From the NCBI GenBank assembly GCA_049999725.1, contig JBNGIS010008539.1, forward strand, positions 42,765-77,464: a stretch of DNA of 34,700 bases, written 5' to 3'. The DNA is from Haplomitrium mnioides (Eukaryota; Marchantiophyta; Haplomitriopsida; Calobryales). Below are positions 8,962 through 21,067 of the stretch, piece after piece; positions within the stretch are counted from its first letter, which is position 1; each line of letters opens with the position of its first letter. Made by a program: the position numbers and the translations under genes. A model generated the notes under the pieces. It did no database searches. It saw nothing but the letters and a program-made list of their open reading frames with translations, and had not been told where the DNA came from.

Positions 8962-9966
8962 AGAGGCACGATAGGAGAGCATCCGGGGTGCGAGACAGAG
9001 GAGGGGAACAATGAGAAAGAGGACCATCAAGAGAGCACAACGGGAGTGTTGTGGGGCTGGGTGTGAGGGGCTAAAGAGTTGGGTGGACTGTGGAGTTGCG
9101 AAGGGCACACATAGGTGGACCAATTTTTTGGAGGTGTTGCCAGAGCCAAGCACGACATTTCCAAGGAACTCGAGGGTGGGGTCAATTTCTTCAAGTCACT
9201 GTGGGTGGGAGGTACCAATGGTTGTAGTTTTTTGTCTATCTTTCTATCAACTATCTGTGCTGCCAGAAGCTACTCCATAACACAGAAGTAACCTGTAGAT
9301 TTTTTTCAGAGTGAATCCAGTGCGCCTTGGGGGGTGCCTTGTGTGTTAATTTCTTCTAAAGAAACACTAGTTTAGATTACTGGTTGGACAAAGTGTGCTT
9401 GGGCAATTCTGTTGAGGAATTTGGCGGTGTTTGGGAAGTGGAGTGAGAGCTAGCAACTAGGAGGGCTGTCTTCCAGAGGTGGAAGTTAAGTAAAACCTCT
9501 TCCAATCTTGAGGAAGTTAATTCAAGGCTTCTAGCGATGGAAGTTGAAAAACTACCTGAATACGGGTGTGTGCGTGGGGGTCCATGGTGGGTGTGCTAGT
9601 GACTGTGTAGAGCTGCTGGGGGTATTTGTGGCCAGCAGGCTTGAGTATGTTGTTTGTAAATCTTATGATATATTTATTGAGTGCATTGAGTCTTCGGAAG
9701 AGCGTGTGTTGGCTGTGAGTGTGTGTGAAATACATTATGGTTGTAAGTAGTTTGCTCTAACCACAAAATCCATTCTAAGGTAGGCTATAATTACTTCAAA
9801 AGAGTGGGGTAGACATCCTAGGGCGTGGTAGAGTTATTCAAGAGTGCGTAAAGAGGAGTTAGGGTCAATTCGGTGCAAAGCCACTCCCATAAAAGGTCTC
9901 GAAACAGGAAATCAGCCTTAAGTCGATGCAAATTGGTAGAAAAAGAGATAAGAAACTGACCTTAGG
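8962..9966. other. About 1-kb insertion inside the methyltransferase domain of copy B
   Basis: Copy C reads continuously from FFIDHLSTEQ into motif I. Copy B reads FFIDHFVS down to 9967, then unrelated, GT-rich sequence until motif I resumes at 8961. The inserted stretch is richer in G than its surroundings, has no frame above about 90 codons that looks real, and I see no LTR ends or clear inverted repeats. About seven codons of the host gene are missing or diverged at the junction. It could be a small non-autonomous element, captured DNA, or an unequal rearrangement. Confidence 0.6.
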
Positions 9967-10964
9967 GCTGACAAAATGGTCAATGAAAAATTTATATAGA
10001 GCATGGGGCTTTTGGTAGACAATCATAGGAGCATCATCTTCTAGATGTTTTAGCTTGGTTGACACAAAACGGCAATTGAACACACCCCGCATAATTTGCC
10101 GAGGATGACTACTTGCATCATCAAATTGCAAGTTGAAGAGCCTCATCCTCTTCTTGCTTGATTTTGTCTAGTGGCCCACAGTCCAGTACTCGTAGGCGTG
10201 AGAAATTCTTAGACCTCTGAATGATGAATATTGCTTTTGCCCCGGTAGTAAGAAAAACAAACAAATTAGACACTTGAAAGATAGTGTAGGAAAACTAAAC
10301 AAGATAAACTTAAAAACAAAAAAAAATCAAAATAAAACTTACCAAATGTTGTGCTGGATGGCACAACAAACCTCCAAAAGAGCATCTTTGACAATGGCAG
10401 ATTGTTGCAAAGAATGGATTATTACAAAACACCGAAAATCGGAAGTCATGATTGCCGCAAAAGAGGAAACCATATCAAAAATGTCATCTTTGGTAAAGGG
10501 TTTGGAATCATTGAGCTTGCATTCCTTAATGTTGTAGCCGTAAAGAATGTCTGCAATTGCCAAAGTGAAACATCTAGGTTTCACGAATCCCTTCAACTCA
10601 CGAGTATTTGCCTCCCCATGGACTTGGTAATATACCATGTTGAGCCCATCAACATAGGACATTCAGTCCTCGTCTTTACCTCAAGGAATTTCTTCAGTGG
10701 GAAGGGTAGCAACATCATTTTGCTACCTTAATTTCCACTCTCTAGCTTTTTGGCAATGAAGCAGAAAAGCAAAGGGGTAGGAAGCAAGTGTCGAAGCCTG
10801 GTCTTGATCTTCTGAGGCTTCTTTGACCTCCAATCTTTTTCTCCCTTTGCCAGTTGTCGTTAAATTTTTGCCAAGTTGATGTTTAAAGGTTTTATCCCCA
10901 TGTTTACAACAAAAACGAAAAAAACAAGAGGAGACAAGAAAAAAAAAATGTAGACTTTAAAAAG

Positions 10965-11330
10965 GAAGAGCATACAAGCAAGGACCCTCAAGTCATTCTC
11001 AAGATGGACTTGAGAGAGCATGCTAGCATGGATATTGAAGTTCATGCATGCATAAACATTGAAGTCTACGGTTCTGGACATTAAAGTCCATGCATGCATG
11101 GACTTGAGAGTCCATCTAAACATGGTCTCTGAAGTTTATGAGCGCATGGACTTGAGAGTCCCAACGCACAAGGATCCGCTGTTGGAATCTCAAGTCTAAG
11201 CGTGCATGGACTCTCATGTCCATGTTGCCATTGGTTTCAACGTCCAAGTGCAATGACTTGAGTTTGAAGCCGCACATGGACTAGAGAGTACATGTGCATA
11301 CAGACTTGATAGTCCATATGCACATGGACT
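10965..11330. repeat. Palindrome array in the intron before the methyltransferase exon, copy B
   Basis: About a dozen degenerate units of roughly 24 bases, such as AGTCCATGCATGCATGGACT and GACTTGAGAGTCCAT. Each holds a short palindrome around ATGCATGCAT and a linker around GACTTGAGAGTC that is itself nearly palindromic. It lies in the same intron as the array at 30950-31070 of copy C and as 7062-7205 in fragment A. It lies between exon 3 (ends 11420) and exon 4 (starts about 10898). Confidence 0.75.
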
Positions 11331-13009
11331 AAGAATCGTTTTATTCTAGCAAAAGTACTTTTACAAAAAATTCAATGCAACTCTAGAAAAAGAAAAGTAG
11401 AATGGAAAAACAAACTTACCAAAAGCTTCTCAAAACTGGAGTAAAATAAAGACATCTTTGACTCCTTGGTGTGGAGAGGGTACTCCTCTCTTGCTTCTTC
11501 CCAGGAACTGCAGTAGGCTTTGGAGAAAAAACACTTAACCATGACCGCTAAAACTTTATATCTCTCCAGCTTGCAAGACACTTCTTCAATTGAAAGCTCT
11601 TTGGCTTCCACACATTTCAAAACAGAAATTTTAACTTCATTCAAAAGACCGTGAAGGGACCTCCACAGTGTCCACTTAATGTCCTCCATTCTCAGCAATC
11701 CTTTGGCCTTAGACTTCTGACCCTTCACCATATTTTTTTCCCACATAGAAAAAATGCTTTCTTGTAAATCCCAGAGCTCACCACTTTGGAATGCCAGCTG
11801 GAACCAATTGTCTTGAGAAGTGACTGTCTTCTCAAGAGTTGACTTTGGCTTGATCTCTAAGGTCTCTAGCACCAAATCTCTTTTTAATTTCTAGGATGAA
11901 ACCATCCCACTCTCTATGAATCTCTAATGCCAATATTTGACATTCTGAATCGACATCATTTCTAATCTATACCTTTAGTCGTAATTATTATCTGTTGCAA
12001 ATATGTGGGCTTTTGTTGGTGTCAAGTCTATGTATATATATAACAAATGTAGAACGACAAAATTGGATTCTTCGCTCCAAATTTGGTGACTAAAAGCTGC
12101 CTTGTGGTAGCACTGTGATTGCCTCTTGCAATCTCGTATCTATATTTGTCAAGGTTCCTTAGATCAAACTCTAAGTTATCCTTCAACCCACGCTTTCGGT
12201 CAACTTCAACAATAAAAAAAACTATGCGCATATTTGTTGGTGAGCATTCTGTGCGTTAAAAGCTCAACAAAGTCCTCATTCAACCTCCTAATCTAGAATG
12301 ACCCCCAATTTTCCATTCCAAGTTTTGAAAGGTTTAAATTCTGCAATCGAATTGTAATAGTTTCCTTTTAGACTCTACATCGCTGGATTGCGAATTCCTT
12401 GATTTTTTTTGTCTTCTTCAGACACTGTATGATGGTCCACTTGCTCACATTTCTGAAAGGTTCAAAGCCCCTTGTGCGATTGCTTTTTTGCTCTAGACAT
12501 TGGAGCCCGAACTAGCTCTGGCTCTGCTTCCTCTCCTGAGCTATTCAGTGTTGAAGACAAAGGGGCCAAAGAAGATGACCTTGTTAGAGAGTGGGAGGGG
12601 GCTGGCATCTCATAAAAAATGGGAATAGACTTCTACTTTGGAACGACATGTTCCTTCTTTTATGGAGCCTTGACTGGCTCCACCGCCTTTCTCTTTCTTG
12701 CAATTGATGGTCTTGTGGCTGTTACTGACATGGTCGTTGTATTTGGCGGCACTAGCTGCGCAATATGGACTCTTTGCTTAGGTTTGAGTAGCTTGATGCT
12801 AATGGTTAGCTTGACGAAGTCCTATTCCACGCGCTTTGCGTCAAGGTAGGCATCAACAAAGTCTGCCAAATATTGAGAAAATTGAAAACAAAAATAAAAG
12901 ACAATCAATCATGTTACACAAAAAATATCCATATGTTTTTTATGAATTTAAACTTCTAAACCTATAGTCAAAGCTAAAAAATGAGCTAGTATCCAAACGC
13001 GAGCAAGAA

Positions 13010-13252
13010 CTTCAAGTCAATCTGCGTTTGAACTCGGGAGTCCAAGCGTGCAAAGACTAGGAAGTTCATGCGCGCATAGACTCTCGAGTTCCTACGCGCT
13101 TGGACTCCCGAGTCCACATGCGCATGGACTTTGAAGTCCACAGACACATGAACTCCAAGTCTTTGCAGGCACTAACTCGGAACTCCAAGCGCGAAGGGGC
13201 TCCCAAGTCTATGCATGCATAGACTGAGGAGTCCTTCTACGCATGGAATCTG
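13010..13252. repeat. Palindrome array in the intron between exons 2 and 3, copy B
   Basis: Units such as AAGTTCATGCGCGCATAGAC, GAGTCCACATGCGCATGGAC and AGTCTATGCATGCATAGACT follow each other with about 24-base spacing. They share the palindromic core with the array at 32715-33010 in copy C, which lies in the equivalent intron. Confidence 0.75.
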
Positions 13253-13671
13253 AGTCAATGCAAAAAAGAAAACAAACGAAAAATAGTTTTCAGATCTTTC
13301 CTTGCCGTCATCCTTAGCCGATTGTAGATGCTTAGTGAAGATGTCCATCTGGTTTATCTCTGTAAAGCAAAATCTTTTACGTGAGGCCTTGTAGAGTGTA
13401 ATGTTGTGTAGTGATTGCACAAGCAGCCCAATGTGGGCTTGCTGCCCTTCTCTAATCATGGTAAATTAGACCAAAAAACCTAGGTTATATATATTTTTCA
13501 CCTTGAATTTTCACCAGCAAAAAGATAAAGATGTTGATCGATGTCTTTCATAGTTCCACAATTAAGTAGCCATTCCCATTCTAAATGTTTTGGCTCTAGA
13601 ACCTTCAGAACATCCAAATACCTATAAGTCTTTGGTTGAGCTGGTTTGGGAGCAATGACTTGTGATGCCAT

Positions 13672-14594
13672 TTTCTCGAAAGTAAAAACTAGTGGAATTT
13701 GAAGGCAAAACTTTACCGAACAAACGTTCACAAAAAAAAGAACGGTTGAAAATGGAAAAATAAAAAGAAATTGAAAAATGGTAATGACAAGAAAACAAAA
13801 ACTAGAAAGTGAACTCACGACAACGGAAAGAAACTTTCCATTGTTGCTCATTTTATACATGAATTTCAAAAAATACGCTTTCTCGCCAAAAAGTGATTTG
13901 TAGAGCTCTTGACTCGTAGATTTGTGTGGTGCCAAAACAAATTACTATATAAAGCATTTCTTGTTTTCATCTTTCCAATTTCTTCACAAAAAGTTTACAA
14001 TTTTGTCGTTTTGCAAAATTATCTTAAAAAACACTTATTTTAGGTAGATCGTTAGACGTTAACAATATTTGTTAAAAAATTTTCTTCAAATAGTTGACAT
14101 TTTAGCTATCTTTATCAATGGCTAGAGTTTTCAAAAGTAAGAAGATGTTATAATTCCAAGATTCATGTTCACAGAAAGATGTTACTTTTGACAAACTAGA
14201 GATTTGTTCAAACCGAAATTTTTTGGAGGTAAGCAATGGACTACCCAAAGCGCCAAGTGTGATGGCAAGTATATTGGAGAAAAAGATGGCTTCTGTTTAA
14301 TCAGATAGCTCTACCCATGAAGATTGAGAAGGTGAGCTCTATGCGCGCATAGGATCAAAGATTGAACCCTATGCGCGTATAGGATCAAGGATTGAACCCT
14401 ATGCGCGTATAGGATCAAGGAGTGAACAACTTGCATGAAAAGGATCAAAGAGGGAACCCACTGCTTGCAAAGGATTGAAGACACAACCTTCTACACACAC
14501 TAGATCTTTGATATTGGTCAAATAGTCAAAGTTGAATCTTTCTTTTGACTACTCCTTCAGATCAATAGAAAAACGTTCAACTTAGAATTTCTAG
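13672..14594. promoter_or_regulatory. Intergenic spacer between the divergent genes of element B, with a 30-base repeat
   Basis: The methyltransferase and transposase genes point away from each other, so this must hold both promoters. At about 14334-14480 three near-perfect and two decayed units of 30 bases occur: CCTATGCGCGTATAGG followed by ATCAAGGATTGAAC. The rest is AT-rich and featureless to me; short frames on the minus strand (13935-13672) look like upstream leader rather than protein. In copy C the same spacer is only about 140 bases, so copy B gained, or C lost, about 0.8 kb. Confidence 0.55.
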
Positions 14595-17275
14595 ATGGTT
14601 GTGGACCTTTCTTCCTTCTCATTTGATGAAGACCTCAAAATTCAAGATCAAAGTATGTTTGTCGAAAACACAAAAATTATAGAATCAGCAAACGGTTTCA
14701 ATTTTGGAGATGAATTGCTTTCCCCAATAGCACCACTCAAACAAGTGATATCAATTCAAGTTGACCATTGTAATGAAATTAGGAAATCTGAAACAAGCCG
14801 AATTCTTTTGGAGGAATCTTCAAACAACAATTTGGGAAACAATTCTAGCAAAGAATCTCAATCAATCAACATTTTGTTGGAGTAATCGCAAAGGGCATTG
14901 ATTATGCTACAAACTATATTTCATAATATTCAAGATATTGATGAAGATTCTATTTTGGCATGGTGAAGCTCTCCCAATCCTCAAGAAGGACCTCATCATT
15001 TGAAAACTTATTGCGAAGAAACAAACAATGTTTATGATGATGATCAAGATCTTTAAGATGATGAATTATCTCTAATTGCTCGATTTGCATACGAATTGAA
15101 TCGACTAGCACAATATAAAAATTCTTTGTTTGGGCAAAAACCCAAATAGATAAGCACCTTACATGAAAATTCTTTGCAAAAAATCCATCATGACGAGAGC
15201 TTTGTGAAAGAAAAAGCTCGATCCAATGTCAATCTCTAAATCGAAGAAACTTTCATATTGTCGAAATAGTTGTTTGTCATTGTGCAAGGCAAATTTTTTG
15301 AAAACTATGAGAGAAATGTATTTTCAACAAAGCATGAAGAATCAAGATATCATAATGCAGTGGGGAATACTAAGAAAAAGCTATGATGTTGACATTTGGT
15401 TTACTCTACCTGGTGGTACCGCTGTTTATAGAAGAGCCTTCAAATTAATATTATCAATAGGGATGATAGAATCTAACAGTTTTAGAATCTCAAAAACGTA
15501 GATCCTAGAGGCATTTTTGGAAAAAGAGAATTATCTGCTAAAAGAGTATTCATGTGTAAGTAGATGGATAGTTCTTTTCAGGGACACTGCGAGAGAATGC
15601 CCACTCACAAAGTTTATAACTTGCCTGATAGTTTTACAAAATTGCATGGTTATAACAACTACACAACTTAAAAGATTTCAATTGCATTCTTAGGTTTTTG
15701 GGTTTTCCAAATGTGAAAACTGCAAAACACAATATATTTGTTGTTTGTGAAACATCCAAAGAAATAGAATCATTGTGAAAAAAATACGTCTTGGAGTTCG
15801 ACAAAGGTAACAAATTTCTTCTCTTTTGAAACCTTTGGTTAATCCATGCTCATTTTTTGAGACTCAAAGCTTAGTTCTTGAGATGTTATATTTTCTCAAC
15901 TTGGTGCCAAAAGATAATTTTTTTGTTAAGTTTTTCAGCAAACAAGATGTGACTCAGTTGAATAATTCTTACCAACTTAAGTTGTGAGAATCGAGTCTAT
16001 GCTCGCATAGGGTCTATTGTTTTTAGTTTGAATGCAAACCTTGTCTATAGTCGAATAAAACGAGAAATTGGATTTGATTATTGGTAGTAACCTTAGCCTT
16101 GCAACAAGTTTTGCTTTTGTTGCTTTGAATCAAGAGCCTTTTGCTACATAAACGATAACAATAATTATTTTTGTTGTTTGAAAATCCTATGCATGCATAG
16201 GTTTTGTTCTTCTTTCTGTCAAAACCAATCGCGAAAACAGTTAAATCAAGCCATGATATGGGTGTTATTGCTTTTGGCCCTATGCGTGCATATGATAAGT
16301 TGTTGTCTCTACTGATCTTTGTGCGCATAGGATCTATTTTGGGTTTTTGTAATCCTTTGCGAACAAAGAGTCCAAGTTACCTTTGAAATTATAGCTCCAA
16401 TTTGTGACCTTTTGTCAGCAAATCTTGTTTTTCTACTTTCAAAACTTTTGTTTTTCTTAAGTCAAACACAAGTACTTATTGTGAATGTTATTCTTATCCT
16501 CTTTTATTTAAATTAGCCAAAATTCATTTTTAATCTTTTTATAAATTTGCACTTCTACCAATCCAAACATTTGCTTAAGATGATTTGAATATTTCTAGCA
16601 TTTGAGGTTTTCTTTTGAAGTTTGAAACATTGACACATATTTTATTGAACTAATTTTATGTCTTTCATGTTTTTTGATGATGCAGTCAAATATAATTGCC
16701 AATTAATTCTTCATCGTGACCAACAAATAAAAGAAAGAACAAAACTTGCAAACCATCGAAGAAAATGTTTTACTTTTTGGTCAAAAGTACTTGGGAATCA
16801 TCATTCATGAAACGGATAAGAAGAAGCTATTATTCCACACTGGCTTTTGCCACCAAAAAACATTGATGAAGATTGTTTGGTGGGTGTTCATGTTGTTGGT
16901 GCTTTAATATTCAATCATGCTTTTTCTACAAAGATCTTCCTAACCTAGGGAAATTGAGAGGCAATTCTAATTTGACAACTACTATGCTCAATAAAATATT
17001 ATGTGACTTTGAAGGGTTGTTGCTTCCAACTTTGTATCTTCGGTTGGACAACACGACACGAGAGAATCAGAATTTCATTTGATTTGGATATCTTAGTCTC
17101 CTTATTGCCAAGAAGGTTTTTCAAAAAAAAGGTGGGATTTCTCATGATTGGCTATACTCATGATCAAATCAATCAAATGTTCAGCTGATTCTTGAAGCAT
17201 TTGAAGCATGTCAAAGATTTCACGATTACGAGTTTTAACGATGTGCTACAATTATCGCATAATTCTAAACTTTAG
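14595..17275 (+). pseudogene. DDE-type transposase (DUF7869-like), copy B
   Basis: Starts at ATG 14595 (MVVDLSSFSFDEDLKIQDQS), matching copy C from 33573. The acidic N-terminus is followed by decayed NPQE...VYDDDQDL and, at 15226-15440, a Cys-containing region (SYCRNSCLSLCKANFLKTMR, YRRAFKLIL). A long intron-like stretch with palindromes follows (about 15850-16650). The catalytic part is at about 16810-17275: AIIPHWLLPPKNIDEDCLVG, GNSNLTTTMLNKILCDFEGL, LPTLYLRLDNTTRENQNFI, IGYTHDQINQMFS. LDN..REN and G(H/Y)THD..DQ.FS are the signature of a widespread eukaryotic transposase-derived family that I associate with DUF7869. The likely first catalytic Asp region before IIPHW is decayed (NG then a stop). 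Several stops and shifts make it inactive. Confidence 0.7.
15988..16345. repeat. Dispersed palindromes in the transposase intron, copy B
   Basis: Four short palindromic units occur here: GTCTATGCTCGCATAGGGTC near 15995, CCTATGCATGCATAGG at about 16188-16203, CCTATGCGTGCATATG near 16280, and GTGCGCATAGGATCT near 16320. They share the core of the spacer and methyltransferase-intron arrays, although this gene is on the other strand. The surrounding sequence is AT-rich and non-coding. Confidence 0.6.
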
Positions 17276-17421
17276 GTAATTTTTTTGATGGAAACTTGGG
17301 ATTTAAAAATAATTATACATATGCAACCCTCAAACTTTTACATACAAATAATACCTATTAGAACGCAGATTCTATAGTAGTCAAAGATTCTCTTGTAGAA
17401 CTTGAAACCTTTGTTTAATAG

Positions 17422-17426
17422 AATCT
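17422..17426. repeat. Left target-site duplication of the solo LTR (AATCT)
   Basis: AATCT directly precedes TGTTAGGG at 17427 and is repeated exactly at 21063-21067 after the LTR end. Five-base duplications are normal for Ty3/gypsy and Ty1/copia integrases. Confidence 0.85.
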
Positions 17427-20400
17427 TGTTAGGGTCCAAGATGGGAGATAAAGACGCATGCAAGGAGAGGCAAAGGAGGAAGAAAGGAAGAAATCAAGTA
17501 TGCAAATGGCAAAAACGGCAAACAACAGACATTGTCCAAACAGAAGGACAAAAGACTTCTTAAAGATTTAGTTAAAAGATTTTCTTAGGATTTAGTTAAA
17601 AGACTTTTTATTATATTTAAAGTAGAAAAGCTCTTTAGGATCTAGAAATATAACCGTAGAAATAGCACAAGTCTTTGAAAATTACATATACCAATCAGGT
17701 CAAGAAACGGATCAAACAACAACAACAACAACAACTCGAACAACTGAAAATGGAGGAAAATAGAGGAACATCGCCCTAGCAAGAAGAAAAAAAAAGAAAG
17801 GAGAGGTGTTCTTGTAAGTCAGGTTTATATGTATGTTTTGTAAAAGTAGACGTATACAATTTTTGTTTTGTGGGATTTTGAAAAAAAAAAAGTTATTTGG
17901 TTTAGTAAATAATAGCAAAATATTAATTAAATATTAATTAGCTAATATTAAATCTAAGCTACCAGCCAAGCCAAGCCAAGCCAAGCCAAGCCAAAAAAGA
18001 TGGGTTAAAAATGGACGGTGAAGATTTTTTTGATCCAAGGGTGGAGTTTAAATCAAGAAAAAACTCCCAAGTGTGGGAGTTAGTGCTACATAAAGAAAGA
18101 AGAGGGGGCTCATTTTGGCCCTTTCCTCTCACTCTCTTGTTCTTGTTTTGGTGCGGGGCCATTCTTGGAGGAAGAAACATTTTTCTTTTGGTTGGAGGAT
18201 TTGGAGGCGATGCAAGAAATGTATGGACGAAGCGATGGGAGGAAGGAAAATTCTTGCGATGGGATTGACCGCATGAAGGAACAGTAGCATGCAAGATTTA
18301 TGGAAGACAAAAAAAAACATGCAACAAGATTTTGTCGGTGTTTTTGAGCTTGGACACCACAAAAAATATTTGTCGTGGCGGCATAGTAGCATTCGTCAAG
18401 CAAGAAGCATGCTTCTATTGAGTTGAGCATAGCAGCAGATCCGCATCCACAGTTTTGAACAGAAAGTATGGATGGGTTGATTGGAATAGGTGCAAGAGGA
18501 GGACATGATTTACCAAAATAAGTGACAGCCATGGACAGATTCACCAGCTCAGCACTCTGAAGAGCTCGAAGCAAAGGATAGCCAGAATAAGAGACAGTAT
18601 GTAAGTGATGATGGAGTAGTGCAGAAAACCATAATTCATTCAAAGAAGTGTGAGAAAGTACCATTGTGGGGGTAATGTATGCCCAAAGAGAGTAGAGCCA
18701 GCAAGATTCTCCCAAGTGATGAGGAGACAAGAGGAAAGAGGTTGAATGAAGATGAGACACCCTCTCAAGGACGATGCTATAGAATCAAACAGACGCCCAT
18801 GTGTTCCGTGAGATCTGTGTTCGACTGTTAGAGCCATATCTGCAGGTGGATTTACAACTCTTGGATTTTTGGTGTGTTTGATCACTTGTGTTGCACAAGA
18901 GCAACACAAGATTGAATTGTGGAAGTAGTGAACAAGGAAGAAGCCGCAAACGAGAAAGAAGCAAGAATGTGTGCACAGAAGGTAGAAGCCGCTATACGAT
19001 TAGATTGGTAAGGAGATTCATCAATGGATCTTTGAAAAGAAAAAAAAAATAGTCGCTACCACAAAGTAGCCTTTGTACTCAACTTGCACGGGATGCCCCA
19101 TCAAATCGATGAGCAATCGAGAGTAGTACTATAGGTTAAGAAGAAGAAGATAATTGCGAGTCTGGAATTCCACTACTGACATTCAAATTGATAGAAAATA
19201 AATAAGGGAGATCTGGTTACATCGTAGTGTTTCTAGAGTAGCCTCCATCCATAGTTGAGGAATTATCAACATCAAATGAAGTGAAGATCGCCTTGGGCTG
19301 CAACGCGATGCCACCTCCATTTCCTCCCTATTGATGCAATTTACCAGGGCTGATGGATTTGGAAGGTGGCATTGTAGAGGGGCTTCTCCATGCAAAGTCA
19401 AACTCTGTCATTACTTCTCTAAGTTGAAGGCATCTCTATGTCCTACTAAGTGCACCGATTCAAGCAACATGGGAAGGAAGAACCTCCAGTGGAGGATTTT
19501 GAATGATCTGTTGTCAGAAACACCCCACTCTAGTTGATTACGTGAAAACAATCACTGGATAGTTTTTGTTCTCTCATTGATCTGCAATCGACCGCTTTCA
19601 GTGACCTATTCCAACATCTAGCACAGACTATAGTCGTTGTTGGTAAACGTGGACATGCCCTTCATATAGCCGTTGTCCGGTTGCTCGTTACGTGAGGGGG
19701 TGATTCTCGTCTTCTTTGCTATGCCCAAAGCAAACGTTAGAGAGGTCATGCCTACATGGAAACTTGGCGTAGCTTGAAAGGAGTGGACATGGGTTGCCCG
19801 TTTGAAATTGAGGATGAGTCATTTGGGCTACAACGTTGATGGAAAAAGGAATCTTTGGTATAAAAAGCAATGATGTGTATGTCTTGGGACTTGAGTTTCT
19901 TGATAAGATGATTAGGGAAGGTACGTTTTGGGAGAAGTCAAAATGAAGAAGGGTAGTAAAGTTGTTCAAGTTAGGGTGATGATGGTTGGTATAGGAGGTT
20001 TAAGGTAGGGAAAAGATGAGGCTAGCTGAAGATAGAAGGCTTGCATGTTAGAAGTAGGATGGAAAGGAAGAGAAGTGGGGTATTAACAATCAGAGTGGTG
20101 ATGTTGTGGAAGAATTCAAAGGATAGGGAGCATCATTTCAGTAACATTGGAGATGTGTGGTAGAGGGGTGGATGTGTGAAGGAGGATTACTCTCGGGGCA
20201 TATCATAAAGTTATGTGTGGGGGTATAGTGGTTGACAAAAGGGGAATGGCATAGTGGAAGGGAGACAATGGCTACACGGTCTCATATGGTGAGATGGTTG
20301 GCTTATACAGTGGGTTCCCAATGGTGGCTTATGTGGTTGGTAGCTAAGGTAACAGAAAATCAAAAATATTTGTTTGTTATGTATTTTGTACGTTAGTTCA

Positions 20401-21062
20401 GTATCTTATCCTTTTATTAGAGTTTGTTGTGTGTTCTGTATTTGGGGAAGTTTGTTCGGAATGTAAGTAAAACTCTAGAGTGTGAAAGTAGTTGTGTTTG
20501 TGGTGGATTCTTGGTGAGAAATGAGTGGGACTGGTTATTCTAGTATGGATATAAGAGAGAGAAGAGTTAGAGAAGTGAAGACTTGAGGGATGATGACCTA
20601 AGTGGGAAGCCAAATGATCTAAAACTTTATCTGCATTGGTTACCAGTTAAACATGTATTCAATAACGAGCTATTTTTGTTATTGTGAATGCATGTGAGTT
20701 CAGTTTATGCATGTACCTTTAATTGTTCTTTTTCAGTTGAAACATCTAAAATCATACGCATTTGAATTATTTCTTTTCTGTTATGGGCCTACTACTCCTG
20801 AACCAGAAGACCAACCAACAAGCCAACACTCGTTTGCAGGTCCTAAGCCGATCCTGAGGGAAGAGAAAGCACCCTCACAATCCCTTGAGTTCTAGTGGAC
20901 CTTACTACCACCACAACCAAGTGTATCCCTAGATAGCCCGATCAGTGGGGTGCCTTACTTATTCCAACCCAGCTACTCAAAATCTAGAAGTTAGGCTATA
21001 TACTACAACACCGACCAAACGTAGGGCTCCTCCCCCTATGCCCTGAACTTCAAGACCTAACA
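17427..21062 (+). mobile_element. Solo LTR, 3636 bases, of a giant-LTR retrotransposon
   Basis: Begins TGTTAGGGTCC and ends GACCTAACA, an inverse match apart from one extra G, and is flanked by AATCT on both sides. Its ends and many internal blocks match the LTR at 22423-26553, which is followed by a primer-binding site and gag, so the orientation is plus. No internal retrotransposon genes are left; it formed by LTR-LTR recombination. The left 700 bases hold (AAC)n at 17714-17735, a (CCAAG)5 tract at about 17966-17994 and an inverted repeat around CTCCCAAGTGTGGGAG at about 18065. Frames up to 216 codons on the minus strand (18760-18110) are not shared in the other copy and have no recognisable domain. 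Confidence 0.88.
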
Positions 21063-21067
21063 AATCT

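Larger units (their letters stand above)
8617..13671 (-). pseudogene. ParB-like / N6-N4 methyltransferase fusion gene, copy B
   Basis: Exons inferred by comparison with copy C: exon 1 from ATG 13671 (MASQVIAPKPAQPKTYRYLD) to about 13505; exon 2 13450 to about 13301; exon 3 about 12881-11420; exon 4 about 10898-10343; exon 5 about 10236 to the stop at 8617. Exon 3 carries the ParB-like part (NLDKYRYEIARGNHSATTRQ) and the conserved tail KPKSTLEKTVTSQDNWFQLA. Exon 4 has LAIADILYGYN, the motif IV position (DILYG at 10551-10537), and exon 5 has IVYQKPHALYKFFIDHF. Motif I (DFYSRSGTGLVYALKLMQN, from 8961) is split from it by about 1 kb of inserted DNA (8962-9966). Stops are frequent, the intron acceptor before exon 4 has lost AG, and the gene is dead. 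The C-terminus (YHKELVPP...VVALE) is better kept than in copy C. Confidence 0.75.
7762..17426. mobile_element. Element B: DNA transposon with divergent ParB-methyltransferase and transposase genes
   Basis: The left end is placed where TACTTTGAACTAAGAAC starts (about 7769), matching the left end of element C. It contains a minus-strand methyltransferase pseudogene (13671-8617) and a plus-strand transposase pseudogene (14595 to about 17275), with palindrome-rich introns, spacer and subterminal DNA. The right end is not seen before the solo LTR at 17427. Because that LTR has clean target duplications, and the DNA past it (21068 to about 21650) again has family palindromes (GCGTGCATGGA at about 21223, CCATGCATGCATAG at about 21431), I infer that B continues there. 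A right terminal repeat was not found. Confidence 0.65.

Noticed and set aside
18110-18760. 216-codon minus-strand frame inside the solo LTR
   Set aside because: No recognisable domain, low-complexity composition, and the related LTR at 22423-26553 has no counterpart.
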